From DATCDR01 sp036510575 (GTDB lineage: Bacteria; Actinomycetota; Acidimicrobiia; Acidimicrobiales; Bog-793), in NCBI GenBank assembly GCA_036510575.1, contig DATCDR010000201.1:1-59278 (forward strand): a stretch of 59,278 bases of DNA, in the 5' to 3' direction. Shown here one piece after another: positions 16,551 through 25,194 of the stretch (positions within the stretch are counted from its first letter, which is position 1; each line of letters begins with the position of its first letter). The notes under the pieces were generated by a model that saw only the letters and a list, made by a program, of their open reading frames with translations, was not told where the DNA came from and ran no database searches. Made by a program: the position numbers and the translations under genes.

Positions 16551-17621
16551 ATGCGAATTACCGACGTCGTCGTCAACCGCTTTTCGATGGGTCCGCTCGA
16601 GAACCCCTTCCACAATTCCAACTCGCGCTCGCTCTTTTCGGAGAAGGGGTTCGCCTTCATTGAAGTTCACACCGACGAAGGCGTGACCGGTATCGCGCCG
16701 ACGTACGCGAGCCAGGTCATGCGCCCGTCCAACATCGCACGACTAAAGCCGCTCATCGTCGGCGAGGATCCGATGAACTCATCACGACTTTGGTCGAAGA
16801 TGTATCCGGCTCCCGACGTGGGTGCGATCGGCGCCATCGACAATGCGCTCTGGGACTTACGCGGAAAGATCCTTGGCCAACCGGTGTACCGGCTCCTCGG
16901 TGGCGTGAGAGATCGAGTTCCCGTCTATGCCTCCGGTGGGTACTACCACGAAGGCAAAACGCTCGACCACCTCGCGAAGGAGTACGCCGGCTTCGTCGCC
17001 GCCGGTTACCTTGCCGTCAAACTGAAGGTGGGAGGACTCCCGCTTCGCGAGGATGTCGCCCGCGTCGCCACAGTCCGCGACGCCATCGGCGCGGACATCG
17101 GACTCGCGGTCGACGCGAACCGTGCATGGGATCTGCCCCAGGCGACGAAGTTCGTGCGGGCCGTCGAGGAGTTCGACCTCGCCTGGGTCGAGGAGCCGCT
17201 CGCTGTGGCGGACTTCGTCGGAGCCGCACAACTTCGTCAACGTATCGACATCCCGGTCGCCGGCGGCGAGGGGGGTCAAGGTAGGTGGGAGTTTCGCGAC
17301 CTCATAGATCAAGGTGCGATCGACATCGTACAGCCCGACTGTGAGAACTGCGGTGGGCTGACCGAGTGGATGCGGATCGCCGCCTACGCGTCTGCTCGCT
17401 ATCTAAAGGTAAGTCCGCATGGGACGCACCTCACGGCGGCTCACGCGGTCGCAGCCACCGACAACGCCACGACCGTTGAGGGCCTCGAAGAACTCTTTCC
17501 GTGGCGACGCGAGGTGATCGAACACTGGCCTGTCGTTAACGGTGAGCTCTGCCTGCCACAGACCCCGGGGCTTGGCATCATCCTCGACGAAGCGGCGATG
17601 GCGCGGGGCACGAAGTTCTAA
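16551..17621 (+). CDS. mandelate racemase / muconate lactonizing-type enolase-superfamily enzyme
   Basis: Mg-dependent acid sugar or carboxylic acid dehydratase/racemase, 356 residues. I choose the ATG at 16551 (MRITDVVVNRF) after a strong GGGGGAACT site; an upstream GTG adds a non-homologous leader. The barrel shows AVKLKVGG (KxK base), VDANRAW, EEPL and AGGEGG (three metal ligands), then IVQPDCENCGGLTEW and VSPHGTHLT (Asp/His dyad), which places it in the mandelate racemase subgroup. It stands alone on the + strand between the two amidohydrolase pairs. An acid-dehydratase step in the island pathway is inferred. Confidence 0.92.
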   Translation: MRITDVVVNRFSMGPLENPFHNSNSRSLFSEKGFAFIEVHTDEGVTGIAPTYASQVMRPSNIARLKPLIVGEDPMNSSRLWSKMYPAPDVGAIGAIDNALWDLRGKILGQPVYRLLGGVRDRVPVYASGGYYHEGKTLDHLAKEYAGFVAAGYLAVKLKVGGLPLREDVARVATVRDAIGADIGLAVDANRAWDLPQATKFVRAVEEFDLAWVEEPLAVADFVGAAQLRQRIDIPVAGGEGGQGRWEFRDLIDQGAIDIVQPDCENCGGLTEWMRIAAYASARYLKVSPHGTHLTAAHAVAATDNATTVEGLEELFPWRREVIEHWPVVNGELCLPQTPGLGIILDEAAMARGTKF

Positions 17622-17765
17622 AAGGGCAAAAAGAGAGATCCGCTGCGCTGGTACGAGCGTCGGGGAGTCACTTCGTGGAGGTTGGAAAGAGCAGACCGAA
17701 AGGCCGCTCAAAACCCAGCTACAACGTCAGACGCCAGGAATCGCCCACGCCACTCAGGAATCGCG

Positions 17766-17957
17766 CTAATCGGTCACCGTGATGACGCGCTCGGGGCAAA
17801 GGCGCGCCGCCTCCATCACATGCCGGCGAAAGCTCTCGTCCGGGCTGTCATTTAGCAGGACCACGAGTCCGTCTTCGTTGATGCCAAAGACCTCGGGAGC
17901 GACGTCTTCACACTGTTCATGGCCTCGACAGAGGTCCACGTCAACGGTGATCTTCAT
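17766..17957 (-). CDS. small one-cluster ferredoxin ([3Fe-4S] type)
   Basis: Ferredoxin of 63 residues like those that feed actinobacterial cytochromes P450. The cluster residues are CRGHEQC (Cys-x2-His-x2-Cys, the second ligand position being His) and a distal CPERVI. APEVFGINEDG is the conserved family phrase. The ATG at 17957 follows AAGGGACC; an earlier start is unlikely. It sits downstream of the Rieske gene in the same direction. No P450 or reductase is nearby, so its partner must be elsewhere. Confidence 0.9.
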   Translation of the reverse strand: MKITVDVDLCRGHEQCEDVAPEVFGINEDGLVVLLNDSPDESFRRHVMEAARLCPERVITVTD

Positions 17958-18140
17958 TGCAAGGTCCCTTCTCGTGTGCAACCACATCCGTGTATTCGTT
18001 CAAGGATGACTCGGTTCGACGTATCCGGGGATTTTGACCTCGCCGATCAAGCCCGGACCTACAACTTATCGGCAATGCGGCGGTGCCTCCGGGCCGTCAA
18101 CCTCTCCCCGACGGATCCGCCACGGGGCCGTGCAACGACC

Positions 18141-18608
18141 TCAATCGTCGATGACTACGAAGTCATCTTCGACGTACACCTTGACGAGATCTGCCTTGTA
18201 AGGACCCGGCATCCGCCCGTCAGGACCAGGACCTGCAGGGACCGCCGAACCGGCCTCCTCTTCCTCGAGGACCTGTGCGCCCTTTTCGATTGCGATGTCG
18301 TAGCGGCGAGCATCCACGTGACCCGGCCCGAGCCAAGACTGCCCGGTCTCAAGGTCGTACTCCCAGCCGTGCCAAGGACACGCGATCAGCGGTACGCCGT
18401 CAGCCATGTGGACCTGGCCAGGAAGATCGGACACGGCGCGCTGCATGATGAATCCGATACACAGCGGGCCATGGTGATGCGGGCACTGATTTCTCATCGC
18501 ATAGAACGTGTTTCCGATCCGGAAGACACCGACGGATCGGCCGTTCACGTCCAGGATCTTGCGATCGCCGTCGGGAAAGTCCGCGACTCTCGCTACCACT
18601 ACCTTCAT
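18141..18608 (-). CDS. Rieske [2Fe-2S] protein, long-loop type (copy 1)
   Basis: Paralogue of the Rieske gene at 8365, 155 residues from the ATG at 18608, which follows a GGGGGTTGTTG site. It has CPHHHGPLC and CPWHGWEYD with about 32 residues between the two halves, and the same PGPYKADLVKVYVEDDFVVIDD-like tail. It lies between amidohydrolase pair 1 and the ferredoxin gene, all in the same direction, so it is likely in one transcription unit with them. It would pass electrons to an oxygenase or to another redox enzyme; no such enzyme is encoded next to it. Confidence 0.9.
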   Translation of the reverse strand: MKVVVARVADFPDGDRKILDVNGRSVGVFRIGNTFYAMRNQCPHHHGPLCIGFIMQRAVSDLPGQVHMADGVPLIACPWHGWEYDLETGQSWLGPGHVDARRYDIAIEKGAQVLEEEEAGSAVPAGPGPDGRMPGPYKADLVKVYVEDDFVVIDD

Positions 18609-18732
18609 CAACAACCCCCAAGCAAGTAAATATGCCGCTAAGTGTCAGACTTTGACTACGCGTTCTTAGATGTAGACCAGGATCTGCCCGAATAAATCGG
18701 CTAGCCCTGGAGTACGCGAAGCCTCCGGATGC

Positions 18733-19809
18733 TCAGCGGGCGGAGACGAGATTCAGGTCGTAGAACGCTTCGGCGTTCTCGTGAAAGATGCGCTCGCGCC
18801 CGACTTCTCCGACAGCCTCGAAAAGCCGCTCCGATCCGTCATTTCCGTGGTCGTGAGGGTAATCGCTCGAGTACGTCAAGAACTCCGCCGCATTGACGAA
18901 ACGCGCCATCGTCGCGATCTCATCCGAGGAGACCCAACTCGGGATGTGCGACGGCGAGGTGGTCGCCCTGAAGTTTCGGGCGATGTACTCGGACGGACGG
19001 TCGGTCACCCAGGGCGTCTCGCGCCAGAGCGACTTCCAGTCCTTGTCGAACCGCCACATCAGCGCGTGAATCCAGTTGAAGCCGACCTCTTGCAGACAGA
19101 CGCGAAGACCCGGGTTCCGTTTGAACACACCTTCGACGATCAAGGAGACCACCTGCGGTGGAGCAACGAGCTGCGCATTCGAGACGGAGTCCAGCAAGTG
19201 GGTGCGTGCGTACCCAGTGACGGTGGGAGTAGCGCCTGGTTGACCCCATGCATGGAGCGCCATAGTCACGTTGTTTCTCGCACAAGCATCGTGAATGGCC
19301 TGCCAACGGACATTGCCCCACGGTGTCTCGGAGCGAATCGGCAGCATTACCTGCACGAAGCGCCGGTCGCTACCGAGCCGGTCGATCTCTGCTGCCGCGG
19401 CGACAGGGTCGAGCAACGCGACGCAGATGCTCGCCCGTAGGCGATCGTCCTTGGCGAGCATCTCGTTGGCCATCCACTCATTGACGGCTCGCGCGATTGC
19501 CGCTTGATAGTAGGGGTTCCAACCTGCGGAGAAGGCTGAGACCGAGTTCAAGATCACGGCGCGGGGCGAGTACGGATCGAGCAGTTGCGTCTTTAGCGTC
19601 TCGTAGTCGCGCGGTGGAAACGTGCCCGCCTCTCTGGCCTCGGGACGCGCACTCGTTGGAAGAGTCGGCGAATAGACGTTCCCAAGTTGTGAACGGGCGC
19701 CGCGGATGTACTCCAGCCAGTACCCGCTCAGATAGGGCTTGAGCGCGTCTATCGAGGGGGGCTCGACGTGTACGTCGGTATCGATCGCCCCATGGACGAT
19801 CTCACTCAC
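18733..19809 (-). CDS. amidohydrolase-2 family protein, type B (copy B1)
   Basis: Type-B partner of A1, 358 residues. Motifs are IDTDVHVEPPS at the N-terminus, MALHAWGQPG in the barrel and YSSDYPHDHGNDG near the end. LMWRFDKDWKSLWRETPWV is almost the same as in B2. The start overlaps the A1 stop by 4 bp. The pair A1-B1 repeats the order and coupling of A2-B2, so the two pairs come from duplication of a two-gene module. The catalytic role is unassigned. Confidence 0.88.
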   Translation of the reverse strand: MSEIVHGAIDTDVHVEPPSIDALKPYLSGYWLEYIRGARSQLGNVYSPTLPTSARPEAREAGTFPPRDYETLKTQLLDPYSPRAVILNSVSAFSAGWNPYYQAAIARAVNEWMANEMLAKDDRLRASICVALLDPVAAAAEIDRLGSDRRFVQVMLPIRSETPWGNVRWQAIHDACARNNVTMALHAWGQPGATPTVTGYARTHLLDSVSNAQLVAPPQVVSLIVEGVFKRNPGLRVCLQEVGFNWIHALMWRFDKDWKSLWRETPWVTDRPSEYIARNFRATTSPSHIPSWVSSDEIATMARFVNAAEFLTYSSDYPHDHGNDGSERLFEAVGEVGRERIFHENAEAFYDLNLVSAR

Positions 19810-20939
19810 AGGCGCGTTCCGGTCAGCGGATCGATGCCGTAACAGCGACAGGCGTTCTCGCCGAGAATCGCCTCGCGCTGTTCCTTGGTAAGTGAGGTCG
19901 GAAGCGACCGGTCCGGTGCGTCAAAGTCCCAGTGTGGGTAGTCCGAGGAGAACATGATGCGGTCGAGAACCCCGGTGAGCTTGTAGGACTCCATGAGGTC
20001 GTCCGGATTGTCGGGCTCCTCGATTGGCTGGGTGGTGAACCAGAAGTGGTTACGGAAGTACTCCGACGGGCGAGCTTGCAAGCGCGGCTGCTCTCGGCCG
20101 ACCATCTCATAGGTGGTGTCCATCTCCCACTGCAACCCGGTAGCCCAGCTGATTCCTGCTTCGATCGAGACGACCTGGAGCTTTGGAAACTCCTCGAAAA
20201 CTCCCTCGGTGATCATCGAGAGCGCGAGCGCAGTCAGCGTGTACGCGTAGCCGATGTGCTCATGGGTGTAGTACGAGGGGTATCCCGTGCCGTGACGGCC
20301 GCGCGGGTCGTTCCCGTGGTGGACGCCGAGCGGAAGCCCTGCGTCTGCGGCGGCCTCGTAGATGGGCCAGTACTTCTGATCGCCGATCTCTGCCTCTTGG
20401 TGACCTGACATGAGGATCTGTACGAAACGCTTGTCATTCCGGTAACGCTCGATCTCCGCGACTGCAGCCTTTGGGTGCTCCATCGGGACCTGCAAGGTGC
20501 AAAAGAACCTCGGCTCGAGGTCAAGCCATTCATGCACCATGAACTCGTTCAACGCGCTGCACATCGGCCCGGCGAGGTCGTCGCGCTCTCTACCCCAGTG
20601 GTGACCACCCATCGGGATTAGAATGCCGACCCGCTCCTTGTACTCGTCAAGGAGCTGGCGTTGGAACATCGCGAGCGGGGTGCCCTCTTGGTCGACGGCT
20701 CGGGAGTCCAAGCGACCGCCACCGTTTCGGACACGCGGATAGCTCTCGGCGTGGGCATGTAGCCCGAACTCCTTCACACGGTCGTAGGTCGCCTGATCCA
20801 GATAGGGCTTGATGTCCTCGACGCTGTAGCTCGGATGGATATCGCCGTCAATGAGAAGTGTCGCTTGACGAGCCTGTCGAGACACGCCGCGTGCGACACC
20901 CTCGGCCCGAGAAACGTCAACCGTATCGATGGTCGTCAT
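19806..20939 (-). CDS. amidohydrolase-2 family protein, type A (copy A1)
   Basis: Type-A protein, 377 residues, closest to A3. It has LLIDGDIHPSYSVED, LGVHHGND and FSSDYPHWDFDAPDRSLP. The ATG at 20939 follows CAAGGGGGTCCT, a strong ribosome site. It heads a likely unit A1-B1-Rieske-ferredoxin and lies 120 bp from the transketolase stop, in the same direction. Copies A1 and A3 share long near-identical blocks at both protein and DNA level, which points to a more recent duplication than the A1-A2 split. Confidence 0.88.
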   Translation of the reverse strand: MTTIDTVDVSRAEGVARGVSRQARQATLLIDGDIHPSYSVEDIKPYLDQATYDRVKEFGLHAHAESYPRVRNGGGRLDSRAVDQEGTPLAMFQRQLLDEYKERVGILIPMGGHHWGRERDDLAGPMCSALNEFMVHEWLDLEPRFFCTLQVPMEHPKAAVAEIERYRNDKRFVQILMSGHQEAEIGDQKYWPIYEAAADAGLPLGVHHGNDPRGRHGTGYPSYYTHEHIGYAYTLTALALSMITEGVFEEFPKLQVVSIEAGISWATGLQWEMDTTYEMVGREQPRLQARPSEYFRNHFWFTTQPIEEPDNPDDLMESYKLTGVLDRIMFSSDYPHWDFDAPDRSLPTSLTKEQREAILGENACRCYGIDPLTGTRL

Positions 20940-21059
20940 AGGACCCCCTTGAATAATTTCGTACAGCTAACTATACCGCGCCTCAAAATCGAATCCCATC
21001 GGGACCCGACCGCTGCGACGACTGATAGCGAAGCGATCCCCCAGCCAGTAGCGGTCGCG

Positions 21060-23468
21060 TCAGCGGCTACCGGCGGCGTCGACGAGGTCTTTCCAGGCGC
21101 GCAGTCGCTCGGCACGACTCGCGACGAAACGCTCAATAGCGGCGAGGATATGGCCGGAGTCAAGGTGCGCCTCCTCGATGATCTCCTCCAAGGTCCCGCC
21201 GGTTCGCCATTGGTCGTCGAAATCCGCAGACAAGGAGTACTCCTGCACGATCGGGCCCTCGGCCCAGTCGCGCATGAGTTTGAACGCACCGTTGGTAATG
21301 ACCATCGCATCGATCGCGTCGCCAGGCGTGACCACCGAGCCCCGATACGCTTCGTCTTGCAGCCGGAAGAGCTGCGGACTGATGGCGGCGACGACCTTCA
21401 CGTTCAGCCCACGTTCGGAGAGCTCGGGAAGGACCTTCACGAGGTTGGCTACTGGCATCGTCCCCCGCACGAAGACCGTTCCCATCTTCGGCTGGTCATC
21501 ACGGAAGGCTCGAAGCACGTAAGCGCCGCGTGCGGCTGCAAAATGCGACGGCATTCCGAGCACCGCTCGATCGGGGATCTCAATCGCAGGACGGGTGAGG
21601 TGCAACGCCACGATCGGGGCGTCACACGCGAGGGCGGCTGCAAGGACCACCGGCACCTCGTTGTACTCCCACGGATGAAGATCGATCACGTGATCTTTCG
21701 GGAAGAGCTGCGTGACCCCCGGCTCGAAGATGCCAAAGTGCGTCCGCGAGTCGTCCGCGGTCTCGGGCCCCGAGTGGCCCGCCACCCACAGCACCTTGCC
21801 GACACGAAGCTCGCAGTCCTGTGCCAGCTGGGAGAAGAGCCGCATCGAGCCGTACTTGAGGTACGAGAAGGACGCGTACGTCGAACAGACCCCCCAGAAG
21901 CCGTCGAACTCCTCAAACGGGTTCTCCGCGAAGTTCACGCTCGCCAGCCCAACCATCATTCCGGCGTTCGCAAACTCGGTGATCTCGCTCGGCAACAGAC
22001 TCCCGGTCGGGTTCAGGTCGCGCTCATACCATCCGAAACCGGGCATCTCTCCGAAATCCGCGGCGAACCCGGCGACATTCGTCGACTCGGCGAGGTCTGC
22101 CGAGCAGGCGATGAAGAGTGGCCTCCCGGCGTCGCGGCGAGCAATGGAGTTGACGTACGAACCCCAAACCCCGAGCGCGGCCCGGTTCGGCGCCTGCTCG
22201 CCGGGGGCCTTCCACAGCTCGGCGGGATAGCTCTCAAAGTCGAAGATGCGCCCGTCAGAACTCGGTCGCCTGGTTCCACCGCCTTGGTCGGTCTCGTCCT
22301 CGCGAAGCGGCACGCTGTCCGCGATCGCGACCAGACGATCACTCAGCCACGTCACCAATGCTTCGTCACTGCGAAGCACGCTCATGACCACCTGAAGGTT
22401 GGCTATCTCTTGTTCACGCTGCGCCTCAGAATCTGCTGGTGCCGGGTTATCGACACCGACGTACTTGACGCCGTAACGATCCATGAACTCGTGGCGCGCG
22501 GCCCAGAACTCTTTGCTGTGCCGGGGCCAGGGCGTACCGTGGCTGGCGGCGTCGACCTTGCCGTAACCGCGGCCCTTTTGGGTCTTGAACCAACCGATCG
22601 AGGGCACCTTGTCCGGGTTGGCACCGCAGGCTGCGTCGAGCACCGTGTGGACAACCGGTCCCCACTCCGATCCGTGCTCGGTGCCGACAACCCGCCATCC
22701 AGCGGGCTCGAACCAGTCACGCGGCGTCCCTGCCACCACGCTAGAAAGCGGTCGCGGGTCGATGCCGAAGTCGTTCCAGTCGATGAGGAAGACGAGGTTG
22801 GAAAGGCCGAGGCCCCAGGCTGCGTTCTTCGTCTCGTGGAATGCGCCGGGGGTGAGCCCGCCTTCGCCCTCGACGACGAAGACCTTTACGTCCTCAGCTC
22901 CGGCGAGCTTGAGCGCTAGCGCCTCTCCCGCCGCTGGAGCCATCCCATGCCCGGAGGGTCCGGTGTTGAATTTCAAGAACAACGTCTTGCCCGCCATCTC
23001 CGCGTGACCGGGCAGCCCGCCTCGGCGACGGAGGCCGAGCAGGTCCTCCCACGTGAGGGCGAATCGACCCTCGTCGGGAAATGCGAACTGCTCGTCGTCT
23101 GTCGCCTCGTAGCGGGCGCGGAGGCCCTCATTCAGCACCGCGAGCACGCTGTAGATAAGGGGCACCGTATGGCCGGCGGCAAGCACGAACCGATCGGAGT
23201 AGGGCAGCCAAGGCCGACGTAAATCCCACCGCATGCCACCTGAGAGCAACAGCGACAAGAACATGTGGACCTTCGACCGCGAGCCACCTGGGTGGCCGCT
23301 CTGGCGATAGTTGAGTGGAATGTCGATGCACTCGTCGACCAGGTGTTTTAGCGTCTCAAGGTGCTCGAGGTCCGACGCCGCCGCATTCGACAGCCGAACG
23401 ACCTCGGCGTCGTCACTCGAGGCGGTGCGAAACGGCATGGACAACGTCAGATCCTTCGACAGCGACAT
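21060..23468 (-). CDS. transketolase-family thiamine diphosphate enzyme, long form
   Basis: ThDP-dependent C-C transferase or dehydrogenase of 802 residues from the ATG at 23468 (site GGGGGAAATTC); normal transketolases have about 660. SGHPGG and DRFVLAAGHTVPLIY mark the N-terminal domain. The cofactor motif reads GEGGLTPGAFHETKNAAWG and then IDWND, so the canonical GDG is GEG. The middle and C-terminal domains follow, with GVCSTYASFSYLKYGSMR. A role as a house-keeping transketolase is unlikely because of the length and neighbours; a dedicated step in the island pathway is inferred. It is the rightmost gene of the island. Confidence 0.88.
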   Translation of the reverse strand: MSLSKDLTLSMPFRTASSDDAEVVRLSNAAASDLEHLETLKHLVDECIDIPLNYRQSGHPGGSRSKVHMFLSLLLSGGMRWDLRRPWLPYSDRFVLAAGHTVPLIYSVLAVLNEGLRARYEATDDEQFAFPDEGRFALTWEDLLGLRRRGGLPGHAEMAGKTLFLKFNTGPSGHGMAPAAGEALALKLAGAEDVKVFVVEGEGGLTPGAFHETKNAAWGLGLSNLVFLIDWNDFGIDPRPLSSVVAGTPRDWFEPAGWRVVGTEHGSEWGPVVHTVLDAACGANPDKVPSIGWFKTQKGRGYGKVDAASHGTPWPRHSKEFWAARHEFMDRYGVKYVGVDNPAPADSEAQREQEIANLQVVMSVLRSDEALVTWLSDRLVAIADSVPLREDETDQGGGTRRPSSDGRIFDFESYPAELWKAPGEQAPNRAALGVWGSYVNSIARRDAGRPLFIACSADLAESTNVAGFAADFGEMPGFGWYERDLNPTGSLLPSEITEFANAGMMVGLASVNFAENPFEEFDGFWGVCSTYASFSYLKYGSMRLFSQLAQDCELRVGKVLWVAGHSGPETADDSRTHFGIFEPGVTQLFPKDHVIDLHPWEYNEVPVVLAAALACDAPIVALHLTRPAIEIPDRAVLGMPSHFAAARGAYVLRAFRDDQPKMGTVFVRGTMPVANLVKVLPELSERGLNVKVVAAISPQLFRLQDEAYRGSVVTPGDAIDAMVITNGAFKLMRDWAEGPIVQEYSLSADFDDQWRTGGTLEEIIEEAHLDSGHILAAIERFVASRAERLRAWKDLVDAAGSR

Positions 23469-23820
23469 GAATTTCCCCCGGCCTGATTGGTCGACAGATG
23501 CTATCTCCGCCCGTAGCGGCAAGCCGCTGGCAAGCCGAAACCCTAGAGGGACGGGCCCGATAACTAGAGAGCGCTTACAACTTCGAGGCCAGCCACCGAG
23601 CTGGACCACGTCCCGGTACAACGCGAGCGATCAGGTCGCGGAGGCCATATCCCGACCCAGAAATCACCACCTTCGGGCCGTCAGGGTCGCGACGGGCGCG
23701 CCATTCACGCCCGAGTCCGATTTTTGGCCCCAACCTGGTCAGCCGCGGCGAACAGGCCTCGGTTCGGATCTCTGAGCCCCAAGTTCTCTCCGGCCTTGGC
23801 TCGACGACGTCTCTCAAGCA
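23469..23820. other. 352-bp gap with no supported gene
   Basis: The stretch lies between the RHH gene and the transketolase, both on the minus strand, and so should hold the transketolase promoter. One 80-residue minus-strand frame (23575-23817) begins 3 bp after the RHH stop, but it has no recognisable fold, so it is not called. Confidence 0.5.
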
Positions 23821-24060
23821 TCAATCCTTCTTCTTTTTCTTCCGATCCCCTTTCGGCGGCTTGGCCTGTCCAAGGCCGCGCTCAAGCACCCGTCGGATCG
23901 TCTCGCTCAAAGTCGTCCCCTCCCCGTTTCCAACGACGGCAAGTCGTCGGACGAGCTCTTCGGGAAGTCGGACGCTGACAAGCCTGGTCGTTGTTCGGCT
24001 CTGTCGAGCACTGACATCGAAGAACTCAGACGGCGAGGTCTGATCAGCAATAAAATCCAC
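23821..24060 (-). CDS. ribbon-helix-helix DNA-binding protein
   Basis: Small CopG/Arc-type protein, 80 residues from the GTG at 24060. The RHH core is TTRLVSVRLPEELVRRLAVVG (beta strand and helix 1) with TTLSETIRRVLERGL (helix 2). The tail is a run of Lys (KPPKGDRKKKKKD). RHH proteins of this kind are often antitoxins or autorepressors, but no toxin gene is next to it. A perfect inverted repeat AGTGT-AGG-ACACT lies just upstream of the proposed start and could be its own operator. A longer start at 24147 is possible and would place the repeat inside the gene. Confidence 0.7.
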   Translation of the reverse strand: MDFIADQTSPSEFFDVSARQSRTTTRLVSVRLPEELVRRLAVVGNGEGTTLSETIRRVLERGLGQAKPPKGDRKKKKKD

Positions 24061-24065
24061 GCCAA

Positions 24066-24078
24066 AGTGTAGGACACT
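24066..24078. promoter_or_regulatory. short perfect inverted repeat upstream of the RHH gene
   Basis: AGTGT-AGG-ACACT, 6 bp before the proposed GTG start at 24060. Its position suits autorepression by the RHH protein; this is inference. Confidence 0.35.
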
Positions 24079-24213
24079 GTATGACGTTCTGTAAGACAAT
24101 CCGGGCCTGGGCGCCCCTACGACCGACAGCGCGGTACCGCTGAGCACGTCAAAATCGCGCGTTGTGGCCTCGAGGGGTCGTTTTGTCGCCGCCGCGTGGT
24201 CTCGCGCCGGTGC

Positions 24214-24678
24214 TCAGAGCACCCCGAAGCGATGCAAGGTCACTCGAAACGCCTCGAAGAGGTCGAGCTCTGCAAGCTCGGTCGCAGTAACCCACCGGAC
24301 CTCATCGGTCTCCCAATTGAGAACCTCGCGGCCCTCATTTCGCTCAGCAACGTCGACCAACCAGGTCCAGTACGACCAACCTCCGCAGTCGTCTTCGAAG
24401 ACGGCCGCCACGTCGAATTCGGCGACCGTGTAGCCGATCTCCTCGCGAAACTCCCGGATAGCCGCGGTAAACGGCGTCTCGGTGCTGTGACGCGCGCCAC
24501 CCGGGACGCCCCAGGTACCACCGTTGTGGATATCTCTCGAGCGGCGCGCGACGAAATAGCGAATCGTGTCCGTGACGTCGCGATGTCGCAGCAAGATCCC
24601 AGCCGCGCCGAAGCGACCCCAACGTCTCGTGCCGTCCGCGAGCACGACGAAGCCGTCACCTGAGTCCTCAGGAATCAC
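24214..24678 (-). CDS. NUDIX hydrolase
   Basis: Nucleoside-diphosphate-linked pyrophosphatase. The Nudix box is complete: G-ARHST-E-TPFTAAI-REFREEIGY (GX5EX7REUXEEXGU). Upstream is GAAGILLRHRDVTDTIRYFVARRSRDIHNGGTWGVPGG and downstream WETDEVRWVTATELAEL, the usual frame of an MutT-like domain. I place the start at the GTG at 24678, where homology begins; an ATG at 24717 or 24888 would add unrelated residues. The substrate cannot be told. Its own promoter lies in the 500-bp stretch to its right. Confidence 0.85.
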   Translation of the reverse strand: MIPEDSGDGFVVLADGTRRWGRFGAAGILLRHRDVTDTIRYFVARRSRDIHNGGTWGVPGGARHSTETPFTAAIREFREEIGYTVAEFDVAAVFEDDCGGWSYWTWLVDVAERNEGREVLNWETDEVRWVTATELAELDLFEAFRVTLHRFGVL

Positions 24679-25194
24679 GACAGACCGCGTCCCTCGCCAG
24701 CACGGCGAAAAGGGCATCGAGCAGGCTTTGAGAGATCTGCCACCAAAAGGGCTGGAAGGACGAAACCCTCGCGAATGCCCTTGCCCGAGGTGCAAAGGGT
24801 GCCAATTCGGACACCCTTGTGGGAAACGCTGCAACAAAAGGGCCCCGAGCTCTGACATGTCCCTCGAGCGCGCCGGAGAATTCGACAAGCGCCGTACCCG
24901 TCGTCATCGGTCCGCCCAAATCGATCGGGGACGCGATTCCGAAAAGAGCCGCAGCTCAGCCCCGGTAAACCCGCGAGCATCGACCCTTGAGCTCTCGGCG
25001 ATTGGCCAATGCAGTGGAATCTTGCGCCTCATCTCGCTTGTGCCGGTGCCGCGAACTCCCGCCGAATCGTGACACGTGAAACGCGGGGGAACAACGGCGG
25101 CGATGACGCCACTTCGTCGGGCCGATTCCCCGGCCACCGCCTTCCGCGATGCCACGGCGGCACACAAAGCGCTGGCCGTAGCGCAAACATCGAC
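24679..25194. other. non-coding or uncertain stretch between NUDIX and ABC-2 genes
   Basis: The NUDIX frame stays open to 24888 but the extra residues are not NUDIX-like. Other frames here lack family signatures. The stretch probably contains the NUDIX promoter and the ABC operon 3' end. No clear hairpin was found. Confidence 0.45.

Noticed and set aside
17622..17765. Possible terminator between the enolase-type gene and the ferredoxin gene
   Set aside because: No stem longer than a few base pairs could be found.
20835..22919. A 694-codon open frame on the + strand over the transketolase and A1 genes
   Set aside because: It is antisense to genes with clear family motifs. Its residues are Arg/His/Val-rich without any fold, a typical high-GC shadow.
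23575..23817. An 80-residue minus-strand frame 3 bp after the RHH gene, possible toxin partner
   Set aside because: Arg-rich with no recognisable toxin fold, and no overlap or clear ribosome site. Not enough to call.
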